Translations under genes and position numbers: made by a program
Shown: positions 53,375-62,840 of the stretch, piece after piece
How the letters are laid out: each line of letters starts with the position of its first letter
How positions within the stretch are numbered: the first letter of the stretch is position 1
Notes under the pieces: generated by a model
Database searches by the model: none
Told to the model about the DNA's origin: nothing
The model's input: the letters and a program-made list of their open reading frames with translations, nothing else
Source of the DNA: Paenibacillus helianthi
Lineage (GTDB): Bacteria; Bacillota; Bacilli; Paenibacillales; Paenibacillaceae
DNA length: 64,000 nucleotides
Assembly: GCF_001909055.1 (NCBI RefSeq)
Contig: NZ_LVWI01000002.1
Location: 538,851 to 602,850, forward strand
Direction of reading: 5' to 3'

Positions 53375-55786
53375 TTATCCCACCCGGGATACATCCGGGC
53401 GGCGGGACAGCATCCACTCCTGCAGCTCGCTGCGGCTGCTTTCCATGAAATAGCGTTCCATTTCCGCAGTCTGCCCCAGTCTCACAAATTGCTGTGAAGC
53501 AGTAAGACTCTTAGCGGCGGGCTGCGTAACAAAGGTAACATTCCCCTGAGTACGCTCGATAAAATCAAGCTCCTCGAATACATCGAGCATTTTGGCCAGC
53601 ATTCGCATCCCCATGGAAGACTGTCGGGTGAGCCGCAGCAGCAGTTCATGCTCGGGTATTGGAGCTGCTGCCAGCGCAGCCAATGATTTATATAGCACTT
53701 TGAAGTGGTCTCTTGTCGGCATCTGCAGCCGGTCCCGGCCATCCCTGATCGAATGCAGTAAGGCAATATTATCCACATGGGGGAAAGCGGCGAACAGTGC
53801 ATCCAGCTGCTCCGGTGTTTCCGGCATATCTAGCAGGCAGAGTAGAGATACCTGTGTGTCTTCTGAAACTGCCGGTTCATGCCGAACTGGTGTTATACCA
53901 GCGTCCTCATCATATACCCATAGTGACATGCCTTGGAGCGCGCTCATTGGCGACAAGCGGCTGTTCTGGAATACAGCAGCTGTTCTGAGCGGCTCACCAC
54001 CACAATAAGGCTGCAGGAGTTCTGTAAGCTGTGAGGCTTGCTTCACCGCATCGGCTGCACCGCGAAGGTCAAAGAGCTGCGGACTGGGCACCGACAGATC
54101 CTGCAGCATGAGCTGCGGTTTCCGTGAGCCATTCCACTCATTGACCGACAGCTCAGCCAGAATGTCGATCAGCGTTCCATCCGGAAGCAGTTCAGCAAGC
54201 CCTCCTTTGCCAAAGGCAACCACTTCAATGGTATGGCTGCCCTGCTGGAGGACAAGCTTGAGATGCTTGCCTTCCTGCCCCATCTTTCGGGTCTCCTTCA
54301 CCGCAGCACCACGAACAATGAATTTCGGCACCGGGTTGGCCATTCCAAATGGAGCCAGCCGGTCCAGTTCAAGTGCAGCCTGCAGGGACAAATCAGCAAT
54401 GGCCGTCTCTTCATCTGCTGAAGTCACCGGCAGAAAGTGCTCCGGCTTCAGTACCTTCGCAGCATAATCATTTAGAGCCGCTGCAAAACCCTCAATTTTG
54501 TCCTGATGCAGGCTCATCCCGGCCGCAGCCGGATGTCCTCCGAAATGATCCATTAAGTCCGCGCAGGAGGTTAAGGCTTCATAGATATCCAGGCCGGGAA
54601 TAGATCGGGCTGATCCCTTGCACATACCTGTCTCCGGATGTATATCCAGAATAATCACAGGGCGATAATAACGTTCCAGCAGCTTGGAGGCCACTATGCC
54701 TACTACCCCTACATTCCACCCCTGATGGGCAAGCACTATAATATCAGGCAGCTTGTCCTTCTGGACCTGTAGTTCCAGCATAGCAGTGGCTTCGGTCACA
54801 ATTCTCTCTACAACCAGCTGGCGTTCTTTGTTCAGCAGATCCAGCTCTCCGGCAAGCTTCTCTGCCTCATCCGTTTGCTCTGTAGTCAGCAGAGTAACAG
54901 CGCGTCCAGCGTGGTCCAGCCGTCCACTAGCATTGATTCGCGGAGCCATGCCAAAAGCAATATTCACTGCACTGACTGTATCCATCGTTATCCCGCTAAC
55001 CCCAAGCAGGGCACGTATTCCAGGGAATGGTGAGTTCCGCATGCTGGAGAGGCCTCTACGAACAATACTGCGGTTTTCGTCCACAAGAGGCATCAAGTCA
55101 GCGACTGTTCCAATCGCAGCGATCTCGCTCCACTCCTCAGGCACCTCGTCCCCAAGCAGTGCCTGAGCCAGCTTGTAGGCCACCCCTACACCAGCCAACC
55201 CTTTGAACGGATAAGGGCAGTCTGGCAGCTTGGGATTGATCAGCGCATAAGCTTCAGGCAAAAGCTCCGGCGGTTCATGGTGATCCGTAACGATCACATC
55301 CATCCCAAGCCTGCTAGCGTATGCAATTTGATGATAGGCACTAATACCAGTATCTACCGTGATGATAAGCGATACTCCTTGCTGCTTCGCCCAATCCAAC
55401 GCATGATTATGCAATCCGTAGCCTTCATTTGCGCGGTGCGGAATATAAATATCAAAAGAAGCGCCCAGGTAGCGCAGCAGATAAATCATCAGCGCAGTAC
55501 TGGACACTCCGTCCGCATCATAGTCACCATATACAAGGATATGCTCTTCTTCTTGTAGAGCCTTTCTAATCCGGGGTACCGCTTCGGTCATCCCCTTAAG
55601 CAGAAAGGGATCATGCCCTTCCTGGTCTCCGCCTTCCATGAACATAAGCGCCTTGTCCGGCGTGTTCATTCCTCTCTTCACAAGCAGCGACGACAGGAGT
55701 GGAGAAACCGAAAGAGTCCGGGCCAAATCCCGAACTTCATCAGGATCGGCTGCCGGCGATTGCCATCTTGTTTTTGAATGAAGCAA
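53375..55786 (-). CDS. recJ: Single-stranded-DNA exonuclease RecJ
   Basis: This 803-residue 5'-3' exonuclease works in recombination and repair. The DHH phosphoesterase motifs are present: YGDYDADGVSSTALM near residue 80, ITVDTGIS and VTDHHEPP. A DHHA1 domain with GGHPAAAG lies near residue 420, and an OB fold follows. The C-terminal extension of about 220 residues (beyond about 575) is typical of Bacillota RecJ. The start is TTG with AAAGGTGA upstream. It follows the cation-efflux-like gene. Confidence 0.96.
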   Translation of the reverse strand: MLHSKTRWQSPAADPDEVRDLARTLSVSPLLSSLLVKRGMNTPDKALMFMEGGDQEGHDPFLLKGMTEAVPRIRKALQEEEHILVYGDYDADGVSSTALMIYLLRYLGASFDIYIPHRANEGYGLHNHALDWAKQQGVSLIITVDTGISAYHQIAYASRLGMDVIVTDHHEPPELLPEAYALINPKLPDCPYPFKGLAGVGVAYKLAQALLGDEVPEEWSEIAAIGTVADLMPLVDENRSIVRRGLSSMRNSPFPGIRALLGVSGITMDTVSAVNIAFGMAPRINASGRLDHAGRAVTLLTTEQTDEAEKLAGELDLLNKERQLVVERIVTEATAMLELQVQKDKLPDIIVLAHQGWNVGVVGIVASKLLERYYRPVIILDIHPETGMCKGSARSIPGLDIYEALTSCADLMDHFGGHPAAAGMSLHQDKIEGFAAALNDYAAKVLKPEHFLPVTSADEETAIADLSLQAALELDRLAPFGMANPVPKFIVRGAAVKETRKMGQEGKHLKLVLQQGSHTIEVVAFGKGGLAELLPDGTLIDILAELSVNEWNGSRKPQLMLQDLSVPSPQLFDLRGAADAVKQASQLTELLQPYCGGEPLRTAAVFQNSRLSPMSALQGMSLWVYDEDAGITPVRHEPAVSEDTQVSLLCLLDMPETPEQLDALFAAFPHVDNIALLHSIRDGRDRLQMPTRDHFKVLYKSLAALAAAPIPEHELLLRLTRQSSMGMRMLAKMLDVFEELDFIERTQGNVTFVTQPAAKSLTASQQFVRLGQTAEMERYFMESSRSELQEWMLSRRPDVSRVG

Positions 55787-55814
55787 TAGATTTCACCTTT
55801 CTCTCCCGTAGCAG

Positions 55815-56777
55815 CTATTGAAGCAACGTTGGGATTTCATTGTCCACAAGCTCATGATTGCTTTTGTAAGGATAACCCGGATCATACGGTACAACATCCA
55901 TATGAACCTCGCCTACATGCACAAAACGGTGCTGCAGAAGCTTTCTGGCACATTCCGAAATATCCTGGGCTTCCATAACCGTAATACGCGGATTCACGCT
56001 AATTTTGACCTGGAGATTTACATAACTTCCTTGTTCCAATGCCTGCAAATATTCTACCCGGATCACGCCATGCACCCGCTGTACCGTTTCAATGAAGTTG
56101 GCTGCTTCTTCGGAAGGAAGCTCCTGAAGTTTCTTACCATATACAGAAGCAGTGATCAGCGAAAAACCTTTGCGGATAATTAAACATCCGGTTAACAGTG
56201 CTGCAATCGGGTCCATATATAATAATGGATGCCAGTTTAAAGATCCGCCAGCCATCGCTAAGGAAATCCCGATAACTACAGTAATTGAAGTATATAGACT
56301 GAAGCGGTGGTTATCTGCATATGCAGCATGGCTGCCATCGCCCTTTTTTTTGAAATAACGGTACTGGTACTGAAAAATGGCCTCTTTCATAACAATGGAG
56401 ATGAGCACGGCGACAAGCGCGGTTTGTTCTGGTGCTGACAAATGTCCTCTGGTCAGATCACGAATCGCTGAGAAGGCGATTTGAAGCCCGCCCATTAGAA
56501 TAAGTACTGAAAAAAGAATGGCTATAATCGGCCCTTTATTGCTCTCCTGATTGCGCTGAGCTGCTCTATTCTTCTGATCCCGCACTGTCCGCCATGGAAG
56601 CGGTAGAATCTCTGCCAGCTTGGCGGCTGCATCCGACCCCGAATATAATGCATCACCAATTAATGCTTTGCTGCCCGAGACATAACCAATGGTCCCTTTG
56701 GCTACCGCCAATGCAAGATCACCGGCAACTCCGGTCCAGACAACTTTATCACTTGGTGGTGATTGTTTGTCATACAT
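55815..56777 (-). CDS. CDF-family (cation efflux-like) protein with altered metal sites
   Basis: This 320-residue protein has the cation diffusion facilitator layout: six membrane segments (about 10-210) and a C-terminal cytoplasmic domain (about 225-300). At the transmembrane metal site the usual HxxxD pairs are changed: TM2 reads DALYSGSD (His to Tyr) and TM5 reads ADNHRFSLYTS where metal transporters have WHHRSDALSS (His to Asn, Asp to Ser). Zinc transport is therefore doubtful. The start is at 56777, after AAGGAGG. It lies between recJ and the secDF genes. Confidence 0.85.
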   Translation of the reverse strand: MYDKQSPPSDKVVWTGVAGDLALAVAKGTIGYVSGSKALIGDALYSGSDAAAKLAEILPLPWRTVRDQKNRAAQRNQESNKGPIIAILFSVLILMGGLQIAFSAIRDLTRGHLSAPEQTALVAVLISIVMKEAIFQYQYRYFKKKGDGSHAAYADNHRFSLYTSITVVIGISLAMAGGSLNWHPLLYMDPIAALLTGCLIIRKGFSLITASVYGKKLQELPSEEAANFIETVQRVHGVIRVEYLQALEQGSYVNLQVKISVNPRITVMEAQDISECARKLLQHRFVHVGEVHMDVVPYDPGYPYKSNHELVDNEIPTLLQ

Positions 56778-56852
56778 TACGAGTTCCTCCTTACCACTAG
56801 CAAGTAATCTCATGATGACTGCTTGGCCTGACATTCCACTCCAAAGATTTCG

Positions 56853-56882
56853 AAAAGCCGCGTCGTCTTTGACGCGGCTTTT
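56853..56882 (-). terminator. secDF terminator
   Basis: AAAAGCCGCGTC at 56853-56864 pairs exactly with GACGCGGCTTTT at 56871-56882, 15 bases after the secF stop. Confidence 0.95.
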
Positions 56883-56897
56883 CAAGTGTACCTGACT

Positions 56898-57809
56898 TTA
56901 GGCCTTTGCCGGATTGCTCTTTCCAGCCGACTTCTGGCGCTTCTTCAGCAGCAGCCAGAGCGGACTTGCGATAAAGATGGATGAATATGCTCCAGAGAGC
57001 AAACCGATAACCATCGCAAGGGAGAACATTTTGATTGATTCTCCACCGAGAATAAGCAGGAAAAACGCGGCAATAAACACCGTAAATGCTGTATACAGGG
57101 ACCGCATAAGGGTCTGGGACACACTTTTGTTGACCAGCAACTTAAGATCCTCATATGTTTTCTGCTTGCCGAACCGCAGATTCTCTCGGATCCGGTCAAA
57201 GATAACAATCGTATCGTTGATCGAATAACCAATAATGGTCAGGACCGCGACAATGAAAGTCAAATCGACCTCCAAACGGAAAATAGAGAATACGGAAACG
57301 ACGATAAACGCATCATGGATAAGCGCCACAATCGCAGCCAAGGCAAAACGCCATTCAAAACGGATACTTACATAAATGATAATCCCCAGACAGGAAAGGA
57401 GCACAGAATAAATGGCATTGCGCGCCAGCTCTTTGGCCATTTCGGTATCCACCGTATTGACCTCGAAGGAGGCTTTATCATCCAGCTTCGAAATCGCGGC
57501 CTTTAATGCCTCATCCTGGGTATTGTCAAGTTCCTTATCGTAGCGGATATTTACGCGTTTCTCGCCCAATGTGATCTGCGGTTCGTTCGAGATTCCAAGA
57601 CCATTTAGAGCGGGCTTAAGCTGTTCCAGTGTGATGTTCTTCGACATTGCCACATCAACATTGGACCCGGCTTTGAAATCAACACTGTAGTTCAAGCCCA
57701 TTGTTGCCAGAAAGATTAGACCTGCAACTGTAATAGCAATGGAAAAAATATAGAAAAATCTGCTCAAATGTACAAAATCAAGCTCTTTCTTAAAGCGCAC
57801 GGATGTCAC
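56898..57809 (-). CDS. secF: Protein translocase subunit SecF
   Basis: SecF, with SecD, uses proton flow to help pull preproteins across the membrane. The 303-residue protein has six membrane segments, a small periplasmic domain after TM1 (about 35-125), and the SecF motif regions (MGLNYSVDFKAGSNVDV; VLTIIGYSINDTIVIFDRIREN). The start is GTG at 57809, inside the last codons of secD, so the two genes overlap by 20 bases and are translationally coupled. In B. subtilis secD and secF are fused in one gene; here they are separate. Confidence 0.95.
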   Translation of the reverse strand: MTSVRFKKELDFVHLSRFFYIFSIAITVAGLIFLATMGLNYSVDFKAGSNVDVAMSKNITLEQLKPALNGLGISNEPQITLGEKRVNIRYDKELDNTQDEALKAAISKLDDKASFEVNTVDTEMAKELARNAIYSVLLSCLGIIIYVSIRFEWRFALAAIVALIHDAFIVVSVFSIFRLEVDLTFIVAVLTIIGYSINDTIVIFDRIRENLRFGKQKTYEDLKLLVNKSVSQTLMRSLYTAFTVFIAAFFLLILGGESIKMFSLAMVIGLLSGAYSSIFIASPLWLLLKKRQKSAGKSNPAKA

Positions 57810-59040
57810 TCTCCTTTACCCCAAATTGCTTCGGCTTTTTCAGCGCACCGGCTTTGACCAGCACGGTAAGCAGCCAATGGGCAAAATAAAGGTTCGTTAC
57901 GATACTAAGCACAATTTCCACAATCAGGATCAGTGCAAAACCTTTGACCGCACCAGTACCAAAAGCGAACATTACAGCCGCTACAATAATAGTGGTTACA
58001 TTCGCATCCATTACCGTACGGAAAGAGGTTTTGTTCCCTGCTTTGACAGAAGATAATATGCTCTTGCCGCTGCGCATTTCTTCCCTTATCCGTTCATTGG
58101 TAATGATATTGGCATCAACCGCCATCCCTATACCGAGAATGAATGCGGCGATACCGGGGAGAGTCAAGGTAAAGTCGGCAATGACGAACACCGCAATTAG
58201 CAGCCAGGTATGAAGGATCAGCGCGAAGCTGGCCAGAGCGCCCGGCAAGCGGTACATACCGATCATGAAGATCAGAATAATTACGGAACCCACAAGTCCG
58301 GCTTTCACCGTCTGGTCAAGAGACTGTTTACCAAGTGTTGCGCCTACGCTTTGGGAGTATTTCTCTGTCAGCTTAAGCGGCAAGGCACCGAGGTTAATCG
58401 TATCAGCCAGTTCACGGGCTTTATCCAGCGTATAATTGCCTGAGATCGAAGCATTTCCATCGGGAATTTCCATATTGACATCAGGATCCGACAGCTTTCT
58501 GTCATCAAGATAAATCACAAGCTTCTGACCGATCAGACGTTTGGTAATCTCAGCAAATTTGGATTTATCTTTGACCTTAATGCTGATTTCCGGCCGGTTC
58601 AGTTTGTCGCGTTGAACATCTGCCGCACCCTCTACAAAATCACTGCCCACAAGCTCAATCTTGCTGTAGGTTCCCACAGCATCGCCTGGAGCGGCACTAC
58701 GGAAAGTAAGAACAGCAGGCTCTTTCATTTTCTTGCGGACTTCGGCCTCGTCGGTAACGCCCGCGATCTTCAGACGGATGCGGTCCGTTCCTTCAGTAGT
58801 AACCTCAGGCTCACTTGTTCCGAGGGCATTGGCCCGTTTTTCCAGGCTCTCTGCTGTCTTTTGGAGTGAAGCACGGGATAATTCTGCACCCGCCTCCATC
58901 GGCTCCGCGTGATACAGAATCTCGAAGCCGCCTTTTAGGTCAAGACCCAGACGGACCTTGTCCAGCAGCCCGGGAGTGGTAAACACCATGACCCCTGTCA
59001 ATACGAGCACGGTAATAATAAAGCTCAACATTCTCTTCAT
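57790..59040 (-). CDS. secD: Protein translocase subunit SecD
   Basis: This 416-residue protein has TM1 at about 5-25, a large periplasmic region (about 30-230) starting with LGLDLKGGFEILY, and five further membrane segments with VDANIITNERIREEM, the SecD signature. Proton-relay aspartate and arginine residues are visible in that motif. The start MKRMLSFII at 59040 replaces a longer frame without support; AAAGGGG is somewhat distant (13 bases). It is the first gene of the secD-secF operon. Confidence 0.95.
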   Translation of the reverse strand: MKRMLSFIITVLVLTGVMVFTTPGLLDKVRLGLDLKGGFEILYHAEPMEAGAELSRASLQKTAESLEKRANALGTSEPEVTTEGTDRIRLKIAGVTDEAEVRKKMKEPAVLTFRSAAPGDAVGTYSKIELVGSDFVEGAADVQRDKLNRPEISIKVKDKSKFAEITKRLIGQKLVIYLDDRKLSDPDVNMEIPDGNASISGNYTLDKARELADTINLGALPLKLTEKYSQSVGATLGKQSLDQTVKAGLVGSVIILIFMIGMYRLPGALASFALILHTWLLIAVFVIADFTLTLPGIAAFILGIGMAVDANIITNERIREEMRSGKSILSSVKAGNKTSFRTVMDANVTTIIVAAVMFAFGTGAVKGFALILIVEIVLSIVTNLYFAHWLLTVLVKAGALKKPKQFGVKESDIRAL

Positions 59041-59256
59041 GCTCTTGCTAGTTCCCCTTTCATTACTCAATATTCCTATTATAGCTACGTGCGAAATCAC
59101 CGTCAATTCAGGCAGGAATGACGGTACTAATATCACACAAAGAAACGGCCGGCTCTGCTCAAGCGGCAAGCCATCCGTTTTTGATAGGAAATGCTGAATT
59201 GCTCTTCTCTTACTTTAACGTTTCCAGTACCCGTTTGCAAAAGCAAATCGTTCCTT

Positions 59257-59511
59257 TTATCCGTTCAAACCGCGATAAGCGGCAATAGTCAGATAGTTCA
59301 TATAACTATTGGCCTTGAGTGAATAGATATCATTCACCAGCTTATGCAGGGCAGGTCTGCCTTCCTTGGCATAATTGCGGCTGACGCAATCCCAAATATC
59401 CTTGCCCTTCACATATTCATAGCCGAGGAGCCGGAATTCCTCCGCTTTACTGCGGCACATGGCTTCGATTTCATCACTAAGCTGTTCGTAATTCCATTGT
59501 TCCGATTCCAC
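59257..59511 (-). CDS. comN: Post-transcriptional regulator ComN
   Basis: This 84-residue protein matches the ComN (YrzD) family of post-transcriptional regulators: an acidic helical N-terminus (YEQLSDEIEAMCRSKAEEF), LLGYEYVKGKDIWDCV and a C-terminal SLKANSYMNYLTIAAYRGL. In B. subtilis ComN promotes comE mRNA localisation or stability and lies beside secDF, as here. The start is GTG with GGAGGTG seven bases upstream. The comE genes it could act on are also in this window. Confidence 0.88.
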   Translation of the reverse strand: MESEQWNYEQLSDEIEAMCRSKAEEFRLLGYEYVKGKDIWDCVSRNYAKEGRPALHKLVNDIYSLKANSYMNYLTIAAYRGLNG

Positions 59512-59686
59512 GTGTTGACACCTCCAAAGATCGCTCGCTTATGCATGTTCACAAGTATGTATTCGACCATATTTCCTTGTTTCCTTCTTCCGGCTGAAAA
59601 GTTGTCACAACTAAAGCTTGTCATGGAAAACCCCACCTGCCGCATATCAATGTAGGAGAGACTACTTTGGGAAGAAGGAGTGCCCT

Positions 59687-61291
59687 TTGAGGAAACAGAG
59701 CTTTATTCAAGGAACCTTGATACTGCTGGCCGCAGGCATTATTAACCGGATGCTCGGTTTTATTCCGCGAATTATTTTACCGCGTGTGATCGGCGCCGAG
59801 GGCGTAGGTCTCTATCAGCTCGGTTATCCGTTTTTCATTGTGCTGGTTACCATTATCACAGGGGGGATCCCGCTGGCAATTGCCAAAATGGTTGCTGAAG
59901 CCGAAGGGGAAGGACGCCCGGAGGAATCCCGAAGGATTCTGCATACCGGACTCGCCCTTAGTCTGGGACTGGGTGTTTTTTTCACAATGCTTGCCCTGTT
60001 CGGGGCCTCATGGGTTTCGAATGTGATTCTGACAGACAGCCGTGTCTATTACACCTTTGTAAGCATGACACCCATGATCGCCATTGTGGCCGTATCTGCA
60101 ATCTACAGAGGTTATTTTCAGGGTAGGCAGAACATGATCCCCTCTGCGTTGTCCTCAGTGCTGGAATCAGTGGTCCGGATTGTATTTATGCTGTGGTTCT
60201 CCTGGCTTCTGCTTCCGAGAGGGATCGCTTATGCGGCAGCTGGAGCCATGCTGGGTGTGACTGTAGGAGAAATCGTCGGTATGCTGGCGCTTCTGTGGCA
60301 ATATTATTTTATCGTAAAAAAGGACAAGAACGCGGGCATATCTCCTGCTGCAAACCCTGCTGTTTCTATGCCGGAAATGAAGCTGCATCCAAATCCAAGC
60401 CCTTCCACTAAGGATCTTTCCATTTTCAAAAGGTTGATAAGAATTTCGGTTCCTGTCACTGCGGGACGGCTTGTCGGTTCATTCTCCTATTTGCTGGAGT
60501 CCATTATCACTGCCCGCAGCCTCGCGCTTGCCGGAATCGCCACTGCTGCTGCCACCGCCCAGTACGGCTCCCTCCAGGGGATGGTTATCCCCTTGCTGCT
60601 GCTGCCTGGGGTACTCAGCTCTTCACTGGCCGTGTCTCTCGTCCCTTCCTTATCTGAGGCTGCGGCCCGGCATGATCTGCCCACGATTCACAAACGAATG
60701 CATCAGGCGCTACGCCTGGCCATGGTGACCGGTGCGCCTTTTGCCGCAATAATGTACATTTTTGCTGTACCGTTATGTACATTAATGTACGGTAATGCCG
60801 ATACAGCCCCAATGCTGCGGATGATGGCCCCTTTCGCCTTGTTTTTATATGTCCAAGCCCCTCTTCAAGCGGCCCTCCAAGCGATGGAACGCCCGGGCAG
60901 GGCATTAATTAATACCCTGATCGGAGCGGTGATCAAAATTTTACTGATTCTCGGACTGGCCTCACAGCCGGAGTATGGAATCTACGGGGCAATTATCGCC
61001 ATTATTGCCAATAGTATTCTGGTGACTCTTCTGCACGGGATCAGCGTAGTCAAGCTAATATCATTATCACTGAGATTGGCTGATCCGCTCAAAACGTTTG
61101 CCGCAATGATCATTATGGCTGCAGGGATGTCTTATATCTATACCTCTGTGCCAATCGCGTCCGCAGAGTGGATCCAATTCATGTTAGCCGCAGGAAGCGG
61201 AATGGCCCTCTACTTTGGAATTTGTCTGTTATCCGGCTTAATCTCCGTACATGATCTGGACCGGGTGCCTTTTTTTAAAAAATGGCGCTGA
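59687..61291 (+). CDS. spoVB: Stage V sporulation protein B (MurJ/MOP-type flippase)
   Basis: SpoVB is a polysaccharide-transporter/MATE-like membrane protein needed for spore cortex formation, thought to move lipid-linked precursors. The 534-residue protein has about 14 membrane segments, with AAGIINRMLGFIPRIILPRVIGAEGVGLYQL at its start in the usual family pattern. The start is TTG at 59687, six bases after GAAGGAG; a longer frame from 59618 would add unrelated residues. It ends five bases from the convergent DUF421 gene, with no terminator between. Confidence 0.93.
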   Translation: MRKQSFIQGTLILLAAGIINRMLGFIPRIILPRVIGAEGVGLYQLGYPFFIVLVTIITGGIPLAIAKMVAEAEGEGRPEESRRILHTGLALSLGLGVFFTMLALFGASWVSNVILTDSRVYYTFVSMTPMIAIVAVSAIYRGYFQGRQNMIPSALSSVLESVVRIVFMLWFSWLLLPRGIAYAAAGAMLGVTVGEIVGMLALLWQYYFIVKKDKNAGISPAANPAVSMPEMKLHPNPSPSTKDLSIFKRLIRISVPVTAGRLVGSFSYLLESIITARSLALAGIATAAATAQYGSLQGMVIPLLLLPGVLSSSLAVSLVPSLSEAAARHDLPTIHKRMHQALRLAMVTGAPFAAIMYIFAVPLCTLMYGNADTAPMLRMMAPFALFLYVQAPLQAALQAMERPGRALINTLIGAVIKILLILGLASQPEYGIYGAIIAIIANSILVTLLHGISVVKLISLSLRLADPLKTFAAMIIMAAGMSYIYTSVPIASAEWIQFMLAAGSGMALYFGICLLSGLISVHDLDRVPFFKKWR

Positions 61292-61295
61292 ACAT

Positions 61296-62060
61296 TCAAT
61301 GAAGCAAACGGTCTACATATATTTTGCCTTTATGGTCGATGGAGCATAGGAACACATCCCGAAAATCCGAGGCACCCTTTTGACGGATCTGGGTTCTCAG
61401 CCAGAATCGTGTCTTGCCGATCATCTCCAAATTCTGGTCCTGAACCTTACCGTCCATAATAAGCGGAATCGGCAAGCCTTCATACCTGATTTTATGGCTT
61501 GGCAGCTTCACACTATCTGAAGTATTCCCTTCAGAAATCCCGTTACGCTGTCCCGTTTCAGCCGCAGAACTGCTATTACCACTTTGATTACTGGAAGATA
61601 CGCCCTTATTTTTTTCGATTACAGTGAGCTGACCGCTCGTTTCCAGAATGGCAAATTCCACATCTGCCGGACTATCGATATTCTGGCCCCTTAACTGAAG
61701 CATCAGATCGTCAATGTTATACCGCTGTTTACGCATCTCACCACGGTGCAGCTTGCCATCCGAAATCAAAATGCTTGGCTTGCCGTCGATCAGCAGCCGG
61801 AGCTTTCTGCTCTTTAGGCTTAGCTGCGCGGCCAGAATCTGAATCAGCACCAGTGTTGCCATTGGTACCAGACCATCATAAATCGGCCGTTCTATATCTT
61901 CAATGGAGAAGACAGCAATCTCGGCAATCATAATGGAGATTGTCAAATCAAATACCGAGAGCTTGCCGATCTCCCGTTTACCCATAATCCGCATGCACAG
62001 GAAAATGAAGATATACATCAGCACAGTCAGAAAAATATGGGCAGAAATATGCTGGAACAT
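61296..62060 (-). CDS. DUF421 membrane protein (YrbG/YetF-like)
   Basis: This 254-residue protein has three N-terminal membrane segments, with MGKREIGKLSVFDLTISIMI in the second, and the DUF421 cytoplasmic beta-domain containing LRLLIDGKPSILISDGKL and MRKQRYNIDDLMLQLR. A Ser/Asn-rich insert (about 158-185) and a conserved tail with PLIMDGKVQ and KGASDFRDVFLCSIDHKGKIYV follow. Family members are linked to sporulation and spore germination in Bacillus. GGGGAG lies before the ATG. Placed opposite spoVB as yrbG is. Confidence 0.88.
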   Translation of the reverse strand: MFQHISAHIFLTVLMYIFIFLCMRIMGKREIGKLSVFDLTISIMIAEIAVFSIEDIERPIYDGLVPMATLVLIQILAAQLSLKSRKLRLLIDGKPSILISDGKLHRGEMRKQRYNIDDLMLQLRGQNIDSPADVEFAILETSGQLTVIEKNKGVSSSNQSGNSSSAAETGQRNGISEGNTSDSVKLPSHKIRYEGLPIPLIMDGKVQDQNLEMIGKTRFWLRTQIRQKGASDFRDVFLCSIDHKGKIYVDRLLH

Positions 62061-62257
62061 ATTCTCTTCGCTCCCCTTCCATATTCACCCCCGCCTGATG
62101 TGAGGGCAGATTAATGTACCCCTATTCTGACCCCTCAGCTAAGGGAACATTCGGATGACGGTTTATTAATTAATGGTAAAAAAGGCTTCATGACCATTCT
62201 TGTACTATTGGGGCAAGCCTCCCCATACAATAGTTAGTAATAAATCTCTTGCGTATT

Positions 62258-62334
62258 GTATTGCTCAAAAAACTTAGCATATGCTTCCGGAGCAGTTTTT
62301 TCACAGCTGAGTCGGGGTGTATTGCTCAAAAAAC
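62258..62334 (+). repeat. Two 16-base direct repeats before the yrzE-like gene
   Basis: GTATTGCTCAAAAAAC occurs at 62258-62273 and again, exactly, at 62319-62334, 61 bases apart start to start. The second copy ends just before the ribosome site (AGGAGG) of the next gene. The segment between contains TTCCGGAGCAG. They may be regulatory sites or scars of a duplication. Confidence 0.8.
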
Positions 62335-62351
62335 AATTAGGAGGTTGTACC

Positions 62352-62744
62352 ATGTATCTCATCCGGCGACTGTTCTCGTGGAGAATATCGAGTCCTGTAT
62401 TATCCGGTTTATGCCAATCCTTCCTGTGGATGCTGCTGGGCGCGGTTGTCCTATCCCTATTCCTGTGGGGAAGCGGACTGGAAGAACAGGATCTTACCAT
62501 GTACACCTATATTGTCCACGGTATTGCTGCCGCCCTCGGTGGATTGACCGCAGGACGGAGATCATCGAGCAGGGGCTGGTATCATGGTGGAATTACGGGA
62601 GCTTTCTACGGAATAATTATATTACTGATTGGTTTTTTGGCACTGGACAGCGCACCTGCCGGCAAAGACTGCTTATGGATACTGGGTGCAGCAGGCATCG
62701 CAGCATTCGGCGGAATGTTTGGGGTTAATTTGCATAAATCCTAA
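62352..62744 (+). CDS. TIGR04086-family membrane protein (YrzE-like)
   Basis: This 130-residue integral membrane protein has four hydrophobic segments: about 20-42, 55-75, 80-103 and 108-125. The GIAAALGGLTAGRRS and GWYHGGITGAFYGIIILLIG segments match the TIGR04086 (YrzE) family. Function is unknown. The start at 62352 follows AGGAGG by about eight bases; a longer frame from 62256 has no ribosome site and includes the direct repeats. It lies between the DUF421 and PAP2 genes, near spoVB as in Bacillus. Confidence 0.85.
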   Translation: MYLIRRLFSWRISSPVLSGLCQSFLWMLLGAVVLSLFLWGSGLEEQDLTMYTYIVHGIAAALGGLTAGRRSSSRGWYHGGITGAFYGIIILLIGFLALDSAPAGKDCLWILGAAGIAAFGGMFGVNLHKS

Positions 62745-62840
62745 ATAATTTAATTTTGCAAAAAATCGAATCCCACTCCTTAAAATATGGTAAACTGAAT
62801 TTATATGACTTCATACGGGATCAAGGAGGCTTCGATTGTT

